A stretch of 64,000 bases of DNA from Brachypterus glaber (GCA_958510825.1 OY294049.1:744001-808000), one strand, 5' to 3'; numbered from the stretch's first letter, positions 24,331 through 35,482 are shown. Numbers and translations are program-made. The notes: a model not told the origin generated them from the sequence alone.

Positions 24331-24668
24331 AAAATCTGAAACGGGTACCTTTTCTAGATGGGTGGCAAAATGAGAAAGTTTCTTGTCTCTGTTCCGTTCG
24401 AGTTTTCCGAAACTCAGAATCTAATCGTAAAAGTTCAATTCTATCTGCAATTTTCTTGTTTTCATTTTTCACGAATTCACTGGCACCATTACAAAAGAGC
24501 GTCAAATGTCACTTAAATGCCGTTTATAATTACCAACAAAGTAAAATTGTTTTATTTATTAAACATATTTACAATTAAATTAATGAATATTATTTTCTCA
24601 TACAATTTATTCATTTAAATAATTATAACAGAAGTGCTTAAAATATTACTTCTTAAATTAATGATGTC
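24331..24668. other. AT-rich spacer, nothing recognised
   Basis: A minus-strand open frame (24314-24505) with a charged segment shows no known domain. No repeat from elsewhere in the window was noticed. Confidence 0.3.
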
Positions 24669-24917
24669 AATTTATTATTCCATCAATCTAATCATCGTCC
24701 AGAGTGATATTGGTAGACTGACAGTTTTGGGCTGCTGGCCCTCTTCAGTACGCTGATTAAGAAAACGTTTTTAGACTTTATTCGCAAAAGGAATAGTCAT
24801 AAGATTGATGTGCATAGTTGACTCTTGCTACTGAAGAGGGCCAGGAGCCCGAAACTATCAGTCTACCAATATCACTCTGTACGATGATTAGAAGATAGAT
24901 TGATGGAATAATAAATT
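24669..24917. mobile_element. 249-bp foldback/MITE with ~82-bp arms
   Basis: The left arm 24669-24750 (AATTTATTATTCCATCAATC to GCCCTCTTCAGTA) pairs with the right arm 24829-24917. A ~78-base unpaired centre separates them. Arms differ by a handful of substitutions and one small indel. It is non-coding and could form a strong hairpin. Confidence 0.8.
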
Positions 24918-25013
24918 AATATTTTTATAATTTTGTTTAAAATTCAAAATGTCTGTCCTTATTAATGGTGTCAAGTTTAAATCCTGCTGAAGATTGTTAA
25001 CTCAACAATTTTA

Positions 25014-25064
25014 GTTCTTGGAAGATATTGGCTTAGCAATGATAAGCCAACATCCTCCAAGAAC
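25014..25064. repeat. small hairpin, 22-bp arms
   Basis: GTTCTTGGA...TTGGCTTA and TAAGCCAA...TCCAAGAAC flank a 7-base loop with two mismatches. Its role is unknown. Confidence 0.6.
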
Positions 25065-25095
25065 TTACAAATAAGATTTTGCTGCTAATAAAAAT

Positions 25096-25602
25096 ACAGG
25101 TGTCTTGAATCAAAATAAAGTTTTTTTTTCTGGCGCCAAAAACTCTCTTCACAGATTGAAAGAGGGTTGTCTGAAAAATAAAACCTGTTAATATTAAAAT
25201 CCTCCCCCAAGCCCTTTTCGAGAAAATGGGGATTAAAAAGGCTTAAATGGGCCTAAATTTAGTTTTCTAGGGATTTCATAAAAATGGCTAACTCGACGAA
25301 AAAACTGTTCTGTTATAAAAGATAGACAACAAAATTATCTACTAACCACTTTTTTAATGAACTCGCTAGCTCAAACTCTTACCGTTTTATAGCTCAAACA
25401 AAGTTGCATATTAAGATAGCTTATTGTCAATCATTTTTTAAGCATGCATATTTTGAGTTTTTGTAAAAAAACTCAAAAACCACAATTCCAACAACAAAAA
25501 TAGTTATTACATAAAAGATTCTTAGTTAAATTCAACACAAACCAACATTTTGTTTATCTTAATAGCTTTAATAGATCAAGAGATAAGAGATATATAATGT
25601 CA
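25096..25602 (+). repeat. left ~500-bp terminal inverted repeat
   Basis: It matches the complement of 42598-43107. Landmarks are TTCTGGCGCCAAAAACTC, CCCATTTAAGCC (complement), and TAAGCATGCATATTTTGAG. The inner end is near AGATATATAATGTC. Confidence 0.8.
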
Positions 25603-25611
25603 CAAATGTCA

Positions 25612-26030
25612 ACTCTTCGGCCACTCCCAATTGCAACGCCCCGGCCAAATGCGTAAAATGCGCACAAGGCCACCACACAACAAAATGTGAAAAACCCCGA
25701 CACACGGACGCAAAATGCGCCAACTGCCTGGGCCCTCACACGGCAAACTATCACAAATGCCCCAAACACCCATCTAACATCGCTCCAACCCGCACAAGGG
25801 TCATACCCCCAACCCAAAAATTCACCCCGGGCATCTCCTACGCCCAAAAGGCAACTAACGCCGCCACCCCCCAACAACCCAAGGCGGCCCCAGGCCCCAG
25901 CGCAAATCCCCCCAATATTTTTGATCAATCTCAAATTTCAAAAATCCACACCTTCATGCAAGAATTCGCCAGCTTCATGCAGGCTTTTGGCTCCCTTCAA
26001 CTACCCAATCTAGGCCCCCAAAATGTCTAG
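25612..26030 (+). pseudogene. jockey-like LINE ORF1 (gag-like), 5'-truncated
   Basis: The frame ending at TAG 26028-26030 encodes cysteine-rich zinc knuckles, CVKCAQGHHTTKC and CANCLGPHTANYHKC, as in jockey-clade ORF1 nucleic-acid-binding proteins. A proline-rich stretch and a short C-terminus follow. A FGHS phrase immediately upstream is in another frame, implying a frameshift near 25630. The N-terminal part is missing at the junction with the transposon arm. ORF1 proteins bind LINE RNA in the ribonucleoprotein. The stop overlaps the ORF2 start by a few bases. Confidence 0.7.
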
Positions 26031-26878
26031 ACAAACAAAACCCAGAGCCCTTAAAATAGTCACCTGGAACGCTGATAGCCTCAATTCAAAAAAACCGGAA
26101 CTCATAGAATTTCTACATGAAAATCAAATAGATATAGCCCTCATCCAAGAGACTGGTCTTAAACCACATCATAGGGGTACCATACCCAACTATTCCTGCT
26201 ACCGTAACGATAGACTCCAGGACCGCAAAGGAGGCACAGCAATCTATATCAAAAAACACATATCTCACGATCTTCTTCATGCGCCCCCCACACAAAGCGA
26301 TCAAGTCGAAACTACCTCCATATTCGTCAACATGCACGAAAATTCCAAATTCAGGATCGTGTCCCTCTACAAACCCCCAAATAAGGAGGTCAGACCCGCC
26401 GACTTCGAAGGCTACTTTAACGACAATCATCCAACAATCCTAGCCGGAGACTTGAATTGCAAACACGCCCTTTGGCACTCTAGAACAACTACGGCCAACG
26501 GCCGTAGGCTTTACGAAATACTACAACGTAACCATATAATGGTTACCGCACCTGATTCCCCAACCCCCTATGGCCACGGCCTTCCTGATATCCTTGACAT
26601 CGTTTTGTATAAAAACACGACACTAAACATTAACATCGAACTAAGACACGAACTAAGCTCCGACCACCTTCCAATCATTATCACGGAAGGAGGCATACCA
26701 ACCGCAAATCACACCAAAAAACCGTTTACAACTTCCCCTATATTTCCGAACTCCTAGAAAGCAACACCAAAATCAATCCAATAAACTCCGTCCAAGAACT
26801 AGATATCGCAGTAACCAGCCTCACCAATACCATAAAATCCGCAATGGACAGCGCCAAAGTAATCAAAAAAGTATATAT
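26023..26878 (+). pseudogene. jockey-like LINE ORF2, 5' part (endonuclease)
   Basis: ATG at 26023 overlaps the end of ORF1, as is usual in this clade. The product starts with an apurinic-type endonuclease domain: LKIVTWNADSLNSKK, LIQETGLK, RKGGTAIYIKK, LAGDLNCKHALWHS and LSSDHLPI, the motifs that nick target DNA. A frameshift near 26715-26740 puts the rest in another frame (YISELLESNTKINP...). The gene is cut at 26878 by the LTR retrotransposon and resumes at 37724 after the ATAT duplication. G+C is clearly higher than in neighbouring elements. Confidence 0.85.
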
Positions 26879-29119
26879 TGTAACCTTTGCTTTTAGCTCG
26901 GTTTACTAAATTATAACATTTTATATTGTAATGGTAGCCCCATACAATTAAACTTGTTTAATTTACCTGTTTGTTATTTCCTAGAACGTCATAGGTATCA
27001 TTTTTAAGTATTTTGTCTCATATTATGTTTATGGGGGCCCATGTTTAGGATGGTATTCTCCGAAAGCAGAATTTCTAAACATGCCACAATCGTAGGATCA
27101 CTAGGAGCACTGTCAATTCTTATTCTAGGCTTGGAATTCCATAAATATACATTAATTATAAAGATAAACTAAATAAACTTTAATATTTAGTTTTCAAAAT
27201 TAAACATAACCTCACTTGTCAAAAATATTTGGTCTACAAACCAAATATATAGCTTCAGGCTTCTGTCGCAAGTGGTGTGCAGGATTTGGCGCATAGATGT
27301 CGCTAGTATGCAGATTTCGTAATATTTTGTAAAAAGATTATTTTAAGATATTAAGGGCTTAGTTTTATTTAGAGCATTTAAAATTGCTTTAAAATGTATT
27401 GTAAAACGTATTAAAATAGTATTAGCTAATTTTGCTTCTGTAAAATTGTTTTTTTTTTTAAATTTGATAAGTTGCTAACTTCATGCCAGGAAATCATATT
27501 TTTGATAATTATTGAAATTTAAACAATCAAAGTTAATTATAATAATTCTTAAGCCAGTTTGATGAACCTTTTAACTAAAAACAATTAATTTTCAAAACAA
27601 ATAAAATTAAGTTTTTAAGATTTGTTTTTGACAGATCGAAGCTATCTTCATAGCGTCCTTCTTGTTAAAATGGGCGAGGCAGCAAGTCGCAATAAGTAGA
27701 AAGTGTCTAAAAAAAACTTTTTAATTGGTGTATTTCACTTAATTAAATGAATGTTAATGCTTGGTTTAAGCGTATCCTATAATTTAAGTACAAAATGGAT
27801 AGATAAAACACTCCTAGGTAAGCAAATTGTTATTTTTGTGTCATGATCGATTTTAACGGTTATATTTTTTATGTAGGAATAAAAAACCTTCCTACAAGAA
27901 ACGAAATTGGAAGCCACCGGTTTGGCGAATAAAACCGTAAGTTATCCATCTATTCTTATTTGTTTTTACTTTATTTTTAAGTATATTTGGAATTAAAAAG
28001 GGTTTCCTTCTTTTCCAATTATAGGGTCGCACGCTGAGTCGCACGCTGAGACGCTCGCTGAGTCGCACGCTGAGTCGCACGCTGAGTCGCACGCTGAGAC
28101 GCACGCTGAGTCGCACGCTGGGTCGCACGCTGGGTCGCACGCCGGTTCGAATTTCGATCGATTTCTTGGTCGTTTGTTTGATACGATTTCTGAGAAGCAC
28201 CTAATTAGTAGAGATGAAGCTTGGTATCCTGTATTGTTGGTTCTCTGAATGTACCACTCCAGTTATTCGTTCTGGTTAGTGGATTCTTGGGGTTCCAATA
28301 GTTGGAAATCGTCATATGTCCAAGGTGGGACACATTTCCTTCTAGTTAACTGCCAAGGTGACTCTATGGATTTTTAAGGTATTTATCAAGCATATTTGTA
28401 TTGTTCCGTTTGAGATTCCAAGCGAAAAACCAAATGTTGTCTCCCTTCATGGAGCTGTATCATCACCGGATTATTTTGTAATTGTAAATTGATATCGACT
28501 AATGTATTTTTAAAATGTTTAATGTATGTCTAAGATTAATTTTATGAATAAGTTATACTTATTATCGGCCGGCCTTAACATGAGTACTCATTATTAAAGG
28601 TTAAATAGATTCTTAAAATTTGTCTGTAGGATCCAAATTTCCATTAAAGGAAAACATTTGCTAATTTACTTGCTCTGGAGTGAATATCATTAAATAGTTT
28701 ACTTTGGGGTGCATACCAAAAAACCTGGAAATGCTATTTATTTCAGAGAAAGTTCACATTTGTGCGGCACGATCCTACGGATAAAAACTATTGTAACATT
28801 TTGTTATCAATCAATATTTATTTTTTTTTGTCTCACTATTGTTAATAAAACTAATAATTAATTAACTTTTTGTGCATTATTTGTCAATCTATTTTTCAGC
28901 TGTGTTTTGTTTTGATATAAAGCTTATGCCCCCTCACTTGTCTATTTTAGACTGGCGCCCACAAATATAACGACTGGTTATAATCAAAAATTATAAGGAA
29001 CTCCACCCGCGACCCACGCTCTCCAAAAAACTTTAATAGCTCCGTGGTATGCAGCCTTTCTCCTTGGATGTTTTATAAATTGTAGGTTACAATTTTTTAA
29101 CACCAAGGCAAGGGTTACA
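26879..29119 (+). repeat. 5' LTR (2,241 bp)
   Basis: It starts TGTAACC and ends GGTTACA, a short inverted terminus of the TG...CA type. It is long for an LTR. It holds a ten-unit 12-bp minisatellite (28026-28145) and two intron-like segments (27818-27876 and 27937-28024). AATAAA-type signals occur toward the 3' end. No coding frame is convincing; the open frame opposite the minisatellite is repeat-driven. Confidence 0.95.
28026..28145 (+). repeat. 12-bp minisatellite in 5' LTR, ten units
   Basis: Units follow GTCGCACGCTGA with single-base variants; the last three end GG. The identical array occupies 36630-36749 in the 3' LTR. It is directly preceded by CCAATTATAG, a splice-acceptor-like sequence. 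Confidence 0.95.
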
Positions 29120-29145
29120 AATTATGGCGCCCAACGTTATTTTTG
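29120..29145 (+). promoter_or_regulatory. primer-binding-site region
   Basis: Immediately after the LTR comes AATTATGGCGCCCAACG. TGGCGCCCAACG is typical of tRNA primer-binding sites in gypsy-like elements. A related TGGCGCCCAAGAACG follows the second element's LTR at 62574. I did not assign the tRNA. Confidence 0.6.
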
Positions 29146-29513
29146 GATTTTAGAGTTCAATTTAAGAAATTTTTGATTTTTAATTTTTGCTTAATTTGTA
29201 GTAAAATTTTTGTCGTTAATTCTCCCCACCCTCCTTCTCCATATTAAGCTGTATACAAGACGGACTATGCTGTGATTGGGAAATAATGACAAAAATAGTT
29301 GTGGTAAATTTTTTGGTGATACAGCTGTTTTTATTTTTTGGGCATTTTCTGTGTTTGAGTGTATTTGAATAAAATTGAGATATTTTTTCAAATCGGTAAT
29401 TGATAGACCAGTTACGGTTTATGATTTTTTTTTGTGTTTCAAAGTTTTTTTTACGGTATAGCCAGCCTCTGTGATAATTTTTTATTTTGTAATTTTTGGG
29501 AAATTTATTAAAT

Positions 29514-32500
29514 ATGGATCCCAATCTTTTGCTGAACCATGAGGTAAATTATGAATTGCTTATCAGAAAAAGGTCTACGCGGTTAGATATTGAAGTAAAA
29601 AGAAAAGCACTTAAGAAACTGTTATTAGATAATTTTAATATTTTTTCGGACCCAAAAATAGAAGTTGAAAGAGAAAGGGCGGAAATTACGCAAAGTCAAA
29701 TTGCTTTATCTAGATTAATAAATGAATTTGATAATTTAAGTGAATCTGCTGGGGGGGATCGTAAGAAAATTGACTCTAGAATTTTTCATGTTAAAAATAG
29801 GTTAAATAACGCACCTTCTTATAGAGCGCAGGATGAATTAGAGACTTTTCAAGATTTCATTGATGACCACCAAATTAGATTACTTTCATATGAATGTGAT
29901 TACCTTGAAAAATTAGAACAAAAAGTGGATAACGCACAAACGGTCACTGTGTCTAGTTTTAATTCTGAAATGGTAACTAATAACTTGGTTAATTTAAATA
30001 GTAGTGGTGTTAGCAATATTTCGCAGGGTAGTGTACCGGTATATAAGTGGAAAATAACTTTTGATGGCAATTCAAAAAATACTGTTAGATTTTTAGAAAA
30101 AATAGAACAAGTTAGGTTGGCTAGAAATACTGCTAAAGAGGTTTTGTTTAATTCGGCCGTTGATTTATTTACAGATTCGGCTTGGGATTGGTTTATTTCG
30201 GTAAAGGATAATGTTAAAAATTGGGATGAGTTAATAACTGCACTTAAACAGGATTTTCTTCCAATGGACTTTGATGATGCAATATGGACAGAAATTAAAA
30301 ATAGGAAACAAGGTTATAAAGAAAGGGTCTCACTATTTATTAGCGATATTAGGAATTTGTTTAATAGATTATCGGGTAAAGTAGATGAATTGACAAAAAT
30401 TAAATATATTAAAAAGAATTTGTTGCATTGTTATGTAGGACCTCTGTCTGTTATAACAATTAATTCAGTTCAAGAACTTTTATCATATTGCAGAAATTTA
30501 GAAAATGATTTAAAACCGTTTAATTATAATCAAACCAATAATAGCAGCAATAGTAACAATTTTCAACAAAATTTTAAGCCAAAAGTACAAATTAATGAAG
30601 TAAAGTGTTGGTCTTGTAACAAATTCGGTCACATAAAAAATAATTGCACGGAAAAACAGATAAGATGTTTTGGTTGTAATAAGAGAGGTGTAATAAAACC
30701 TAACTGTCCAGATTGCAAGTCAAAGCCAGTTCAAAACAAACCTTCTGTTTGTGAATGCAATAGTAAATCAAATAAAGGGGCGGGTAATGATAATAATCAG
30801 GCAAAAAAACTAGTAAGTTTGGAGCATGGTGTTGGCGCATGCTCTGTGAAGTCAAAAGCCAAACAAAGTTTTTTTGAAAAAAGGGACTGGGATCAGTGGA
30901 AAAGCAAAGTAAGTAAATTTTTTAAAGTTTCAAGTAGTAAAATTAAAAATGGGGTAGTTTTTAATAATACGGTTGAGGATTTTGGTAAGGTTGAAAAACC
31001 AGTTCAAATAAAAGGGAGTTTAGCGAAAAATAATTCGGTTGTATTAAGGGTTGAAAGGCCAGTGCAAAACATTGCTGTTGTTGCAGAAAATAATACAGCG
31101 GTTATAAATAGGGTTGAAAGGCCAGTGCAAAACATTGATGTTGTTGCAGAAAATAATGACGCGGTTATAAATGGGGTTGAGAGGCCAGTGCAAAACAATG
31201 CTGTTGTTGCAGAAAATAAAACTTTTGTCAAAGTGGTTAAAAAACCTGCGCAAAGTGGTAGAGCTTTTGCGGGAAATAGTATCCATAGGAATAAGGATAT
31301 TATTTGTGATTTTAGGGTTGAAAGACCAGCGCAAGTCACTGATTGTGTTGCGGAAAATAAAACAAATGTTGTTAAGGTTAAAGAAAATGAGAAAGAGGTT
31401 AATGTAGCTCCTTGTTTTGTTAAAGTAGGTAATGACATTAGGCCTTATGTAGATTTTAAAATATTTGGGCAGAAATTTATAGCAATGTTAGATTCTGGTG
31501 CAAATAGATCTGTTTTGGGGGCTAAAGCGCTGCACATTGTTAATAAATTTAATCTAAAAATTAAAATAGACAAGGATTTAGTAGTTACAACTGCGGATGG
31601 GTCAAATCAAAATGTTTTGGGAACGGTAGATATTCCAGTCACATTGGATGGAATAAGAAAGACAATACCATTCATAGTGGTAACATCTTTGCAACATAGT
31701 TTTATTTTCGGTAGTGACCTATGTAGGGAATTTGGTTTGCAAATAGACTTTAGAAGTAAAACTTGGTTTATAAAAGGGAATTATGGCAAGACTCATGTTT
31801 TTAATTATCTTCTAGGGCAGCCTTGTGAAGTAAATGAATTAAGCGTAATTCAAAGTAAAGATAATTTAACAATAGAGCAAAGGGCACAATTAGAGAATTT
31901 ATTAGAGAAGTTTAAAGAGTTGTCTAATGGTAAACTGGGTAGAACAAATTTAATTGAACATAAGATTGATACTGGAGACGCAGAACCTATAAAACAAAGA
32001 CAGTATGCTATGAGTCCTTATGTTTTACAAACTTTTAATAAAGAATTAGATAAAATGTTGGAGTTAAATGTAGTACAACCCTCTACCAGTCCATGGGCTA
32101 GTCCTCTAATTCTAGTTAAAAAGAAAACTGGTGAGAATAGAATGTGTTTTGACGGTAGAAAACTTAACAATGTAACTAAAAAGTGTGCTTATCCATTGCC
32201 ACTAGTTGATTTTATTCTAAATAGGTTGGGTAAAGCAAAGTGTATTTCCAGTATTGACCTTAATTCTGCATTTTGGCAAATACCATTAGAAAACTCATCT
32301 CGCGAAAAGACTGCTTTTATAGTACCGGGGCGTGGTTTATTTGAATTTGTTGTAATGCCTTTTGGTCTCTGCAATGCTGCGCAGACTCAACAGAAACTCA
32401 TGGATGTACTTTTGGGTCCTGAATTTGAAGAATTTGTGTTCGTTTACCTAGACGACGTGATAGTGGTTACTGAGACGTTTGAGAAACACGTTGAAATTTT

Positions 32501-34571
32501 GAATAAAATTTTTGAACGGTTAAAGGCGGCAAATTTAACTATAAATTTGGAAAAGTGTGAATTTTGTAAAAGTTCCTTAAAGTATTTAGGTTTTGTATTA
32601 GATAACAAAGGGCTTCGTACAAGTCCAGAAAAAGTACAATGCATGATTGACTTTCCTAGACCTACTACGGTAACGGAAATAAAAAGGTTCATGGGTCTCT
32701 GTAGCTGGTATCGCAGATTCATTAATAATTTCTCTACTCTAATTGCTCCCATCAATGCTCTAACTCACGGTAAAAAGAAAGCAAATAAGGTCATTTGGAA
32801 TGATGAGGCTGAGAAAGCATTTGTAAATATAAAACAGGCATTAGTTTCAGCACCTGTGCTAGCATCCCCAGACTTTACAAAGCCTTTTGTCCTACAAACA
32901 GACGCTAGCAGGGTCGGCCTGGGTTCAGTACTCACACAGACGGTTAAAGATAAAGAGGTAGTAGTTGCCTATGCCTCAAGGACTTTAACAGCACAAGAAA
33001 GAAAATACACTGTTACAGAATTAGAGTGTTTAGCAGTTCTTTTTGCGGTACAGAAATTTAGACCTTATATTGAGGGCGCGGAGTCTTTCACAGTTATTAC
33101 TGACCATTATTCACTTTTATGGCTAAACCAATTAAAAGACCCAGTAGGCAGACTAGCAAGGTGGGCAGTTAAGCTGCAACAGTATAATATGACTATAATG
33201 CATAGAAAAGGCGCTTTAAACGTTGTTGCAGACGCACTTTCGCGTGCTCCTGTAGAGATTGCCACAATTGAAATTAGTGACAATGACCTTGAGGGTGATA
33301 CGTGGTACATAAATATGGTAAAAAGGGTTGTGGATAGCCCTGATAAATTTCCTGAATTTCGTGTAAAAGATGGGTTGTTGCAAAAGCATATACCGGTTGA
33401 TTTTGGTTTCCATACGAATGTTCCGGATTGGAAAATAGTAGTACCTCGGTCTAAGAGGCTGGCTATATTCAAAAAATTTCATGACGAACCAAATGCGGCA
33501 CATTTGGGTCATTTTAAGACGTTGCAAAGAATTCGGCAAATTTATTATTGGCAAGGTATGTCCAAGGCAGTTAAGAAATATGTTAAGTCGTGCATAATGT
33601 GTAATTCTCAAAAAATTAACACGAAGGGTCGTACTGGTTTAATGGGAAAACCGAAAAGGGCTTATTTTCCGTGGCAAGTCATTTCAGTGGATATTTTAGG
33701 ACCGATGCCTAAAACAAAATCAGGAAATTTTTATTTACTGATAGTGTCTGATTATTTTACGAAATTCTCACTTTTGCATCCAATGAAAAAGGCAAACTCT
33801 GCTACGATTAATAAATTTGTAGAAAACCATGTGTTTTTAGTATTTGGTGTGCCTCAAATAATTATTAGTGATAATGGGTCTCAATTTATCAGTAAAGAGT
33901 TCGAAGTACTTTTAAAGAAATACAAAGTAAAATGTCATTATAATGCAAAATTTCATGCTCAGCATAATGCAGTAGAGCGAATAAATAAAGTAGTAGGAGC
34001 GGCAATGAGATCATACATCACTGATAATAATCATACCACTTGGGATGAGGAAATACACCATATTGGTTATGCTATACGCACAGCTGTGCATGAAGCAACT
34101 GGATATGCCCCAACATTTTTAAATTTTGGAAGGCATGTACCGATCAGTGGTGATTTCTACAAAGATATTAATGAAGTAGAGGATGTAAATGTGAACAATT
34201 TTGACATAAAGGACTATGCGGAAAATATTTCTAAACTGCCGGAGATATATAAAGTAGTTAGGGAACATCTTAGGAAAGCTTATCTTAAGAATGCTAAGAG
34301 TTATAATTTAAGAAAACGCCCTGCGGACGTTTATCATGTTGGTGATAAAGTTTGGAAAAAGAATAAGGTATTAAGTGATGCGGGAAAACGTTTTTCTGCA
34401 AAATTGGCACCTAGATATGTGTTGTGTTTGGTTAAGAAGACCAAGGGTGGATTGGTCTATCAATTAACTGATTTAGATGGTAAAGATCTCGGTGACTGGC
34501 ATGTCAAGGATCTTAAGCCATATGGGGATACTTTGGATGATGTCGATGATTTGAATGAAACTGAAGCATAG
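29514..34571 (+). CDS. gag-pol: Ty3/gypsy Gag-Pol polyprotein
   Basis: An intact single frame of 1,685 codons from ATG 29514. Gag comes first, with the block PVYKWKITFDG near residue 180, then a CCHC knuckle (CWSCNKFGHIKNNC, ~365) and a second one where His is replaced by Val (CFGCNKRGVIKPNC, ~385). A hinge of 21-residue repeats (RVERPVQN...) separates it from the aspartic protease (LDSGANRS, ~659). Reverse transcriptase has YLDD at ~978, RNase H has TDAS at ~1129, and integrase has an H..H and CIMC zinc site (~1328-1362) followed by DDE residues near 1391, 1453 and 1488. A C-terminal GPY/F-like tail ends it. Gag and Pol are fused without a frameshift, unlike many relatives. It acts in cytoplasmic particles, then integrates DNA in the nucleus. 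Confidence 0.95.
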   Translation: MDPNLLLNHEVNYELLIRKRSTRLDIEVKRKALKKLLLDNFNIFSDPKIEVERERAEITQSQIALSRLINEFDNLSESAGGDRKKIDSRIFHVKNRLNNAPSYRAQDELETFQDFIDDHQIRLLSYECDYLEKLEQKVDNAQTVTVSSFNSEMVTNNLVNLNSSGVSNISQGSVPVYKWKITFDGNSKNTVRFLEKIEQVRLARNTAKEVLFNSAVDLFTDSAWDWFISVKDNVKNWDELITALKQDFLPMDFDDAIWTEIKNRKQGYKERVSLFISDIRNLFNRLSGKVDELTKIKYIKKNLLHCYVGPLSVITINSVQELLSYCRNLENDLKPFNYNQTNNSSNSNNFQQNFKPKVQINEVKCWSCNKFGHIKNNCTEKQIRCFGCNKRGVIKPNCPDCKSKPVQNKPSVCECNSKSNKGAGNDNNQAKKLVSLEHGVGACSVKSKAKQSFFEKRDWDQWKSKVSKFFKVSSSKIKNGVVFNNTVEDFGKVEKPVQIKGSLAKNNSVVLRVERPVQNIAVVAENNTAVINRVERPVQNIDVVAENNDAVINGVERPVQNNAVVAENKTFVKVVKKPAQSGRAFAGNSIHRNKDIICDFRVERPAQVTDCVAENKTNVVKVKENEKEVNVAPCFVKVGNDIRPYVDFKIFGQKFIAMLDSGANRSVLGAKALHIVNKFNLKIKIDKDLVVTTADGSNQNVLGTVDIPVTLDGIRKTIPFIVVTSLQHSFIFGSDLCREFGLQIDFRSKTWFIKGNYGKTHVFNYLLGQPCEVNELSVIQSKDNLTIEQRAQLENLLEKFKELSNGKLGRTNLIEHKIDTGDAEPIKQRQYAMSPYVLQTFNKELDKMLELNVVQPSTSPWASPLILVKKKTGENRMCFDGRKLNNVTKKCAYPLPLVDFILNRLGKAKCISSIDLNSAFWQIPLENSSREKTAFIVPGRGLFEFVVMPFGLCNAAQTQQKLMDVLLGPEFEEFVFVYLDDVIVVTETFEKHVEILNKIFERLKAANLTINLEKCEFCKSSLKYLGFVLDNKGLRTSPEKVQCMIDFPRPTTVTEIKRFMGLCSWYRRFINNFSTLIAPINALTHGKKKANKVIWNDEAEKAFVNIKQALVSAPVLASPDFTKPFVLQTDASRVGLGSVLTQTVKDKEVVVAYASRTLTAQERKYTVTELECLAVLFAVQKFRPYIEGAESFTVITDHYSLLWLNQLKDPVGRLARWAVKLQQYNMTIMHRKGALNVVADALSRAPVEIATIEISDNDLEGDTWYINMVKRVVDSPDKFPEFRVKDGLLQKHIPVDFGFHTNVPDWKIVVPRSKRLAIFKKFHDEPNAAHLGHFKTLQRIRQIYYWQGMSKAVKKYVKSCIMCNSQKINTKGRTGLMGKPKRAYFPWQVISVDILGPMPKTKSGNFYLLIVSDYFTKFSLLHPMKKANSATINKFVENHVFLVFGVPQIIISDNGSQFISKEFEVLLKKYKVKCHYNAKFHAQHNAVERINKVVGAAMRSYITDNNHTTWDEEIHHIGYAIRTAVHEATGYAPTFLNFGRHVPISGDFYKDINEVEDVNVNNFDIKDYAENISKLPEIYKVVREHLRKAYLKNAKSYNLRKRPADVYHVGDKVWKKNKVLSDAGKRFSAKLAPRYVLCLVKKTKGGLVYQLTDLDGKDLGDWHVKDLKPYGDTLDDVDDLNETEA

Positions 34572-35482
34572 GTAGTATGTGTTGAATGTAGCGAATGGGT
34601 TTCAAAAACCGACGGGTTTTCTGAATGAGGTGTATGAATATTAGCGTGGTTTTATTCCAATCATAAGCTGGCATAGAGTTCTGCGTACGGGAATATCTGT
34701 GTTTGGCGCAGGCGTTATTTGAAGGTATCTCTGACAATTACCGATTGTGACGTACTTTATGTACTGTTGATACTGTGGTATCACTTGATTTTGGAATATG
34801 GTGTTGGTCTGAGTGATATGTACTGTTAGTTTTGATATTTGGGTATCATGTTAGGTTATCGTTTTTTTCAGGTTAGGTACATACATCAGATCAGCATTGT
34901 AATTAGGTTTTTAAAATTCCCGATTGTGACGTTTAAACTTGGATGGACCATTTGATGAAAAAAAATGTTCCATTGTGGAATTTTAGTGTGCTTTCTGACG
35001 CTAAAGCTCAGCTGTGTCAGTACTAATTGTTTAGTTCACCAACAGGTGATAGCCATGGTTAGAACCCGCGATAGGGTTAAGGAACAGGCAGTTGACAGAA
35101 GCACCAGGGTGCACATTATATCCGTAGATAGAACAATTTTAACATAATGTTAATTCCCCAACCTGCTCTCCGTGATTTTTTTAGAAGTTAGGTATTTTTT
35201 CTGTATGTCCTGGCTAACCCCGAACTTCAGATGAGTACCGGTTTGTTTTGTCCCCTTGCGTTCAATGTATGTAATTACATCTTGAATGGCAATAACGATT
35301 TTAGCAGGGATCGTTCATAAAAACCTAGGCTAGTCTTTTTTAGTAGTTAAGTAGTTTTTTGTTAAGTCTAGTCATATAACGTTAATAAGGTATATACCTT
35401 GAGTACGTGCCGTACGTGTTGAGACAGTAAAAAAAAATATTTTTACTAAAGTAAAAATATTTTTCCGTAAGTTAGGGGGGTG
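34572..35482 (+). other. post-pol region without gene, ending in polypurine tract
   Basis: About 910 bp between the end of pol and the 3' LTR. No envelope-like frame is visible; the longest open frame (34965-35147) has no signal I trust. The final AAGTTAGGGGGGTG at about 35470-35482 is the likely polypurine tract for plus-strand priming. Confidence 0.7.

Noticed and set aside
25096..25602. Treating 25096-25602 and 42598-43107 as LTRs
   Set aside because: They are in inverted, not direct, orientation.
25554..25934. Minus-strand Gly/Val-rich frame
   Set aside because: Antisense shadow of the LINE ORF1 knuckle region.
27892..28200. SVRL-repeat frame on the minus strand of both LTRs (also 36496-36804)
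   Set aside because: Generated by the 12-bp minisatellite; a multiple of three keeps it open.
31004..31438. Minus-strand Leu/Thr-rich frame of 144 codons
   Set aside because: It is antisense to the repeat hinge of gag-pol.
34572..35482. Envelope gene downstream of pol
   Set aside because: No frame longer than about 60 codons, and no signal peptide or membrane segment in a credible frame.
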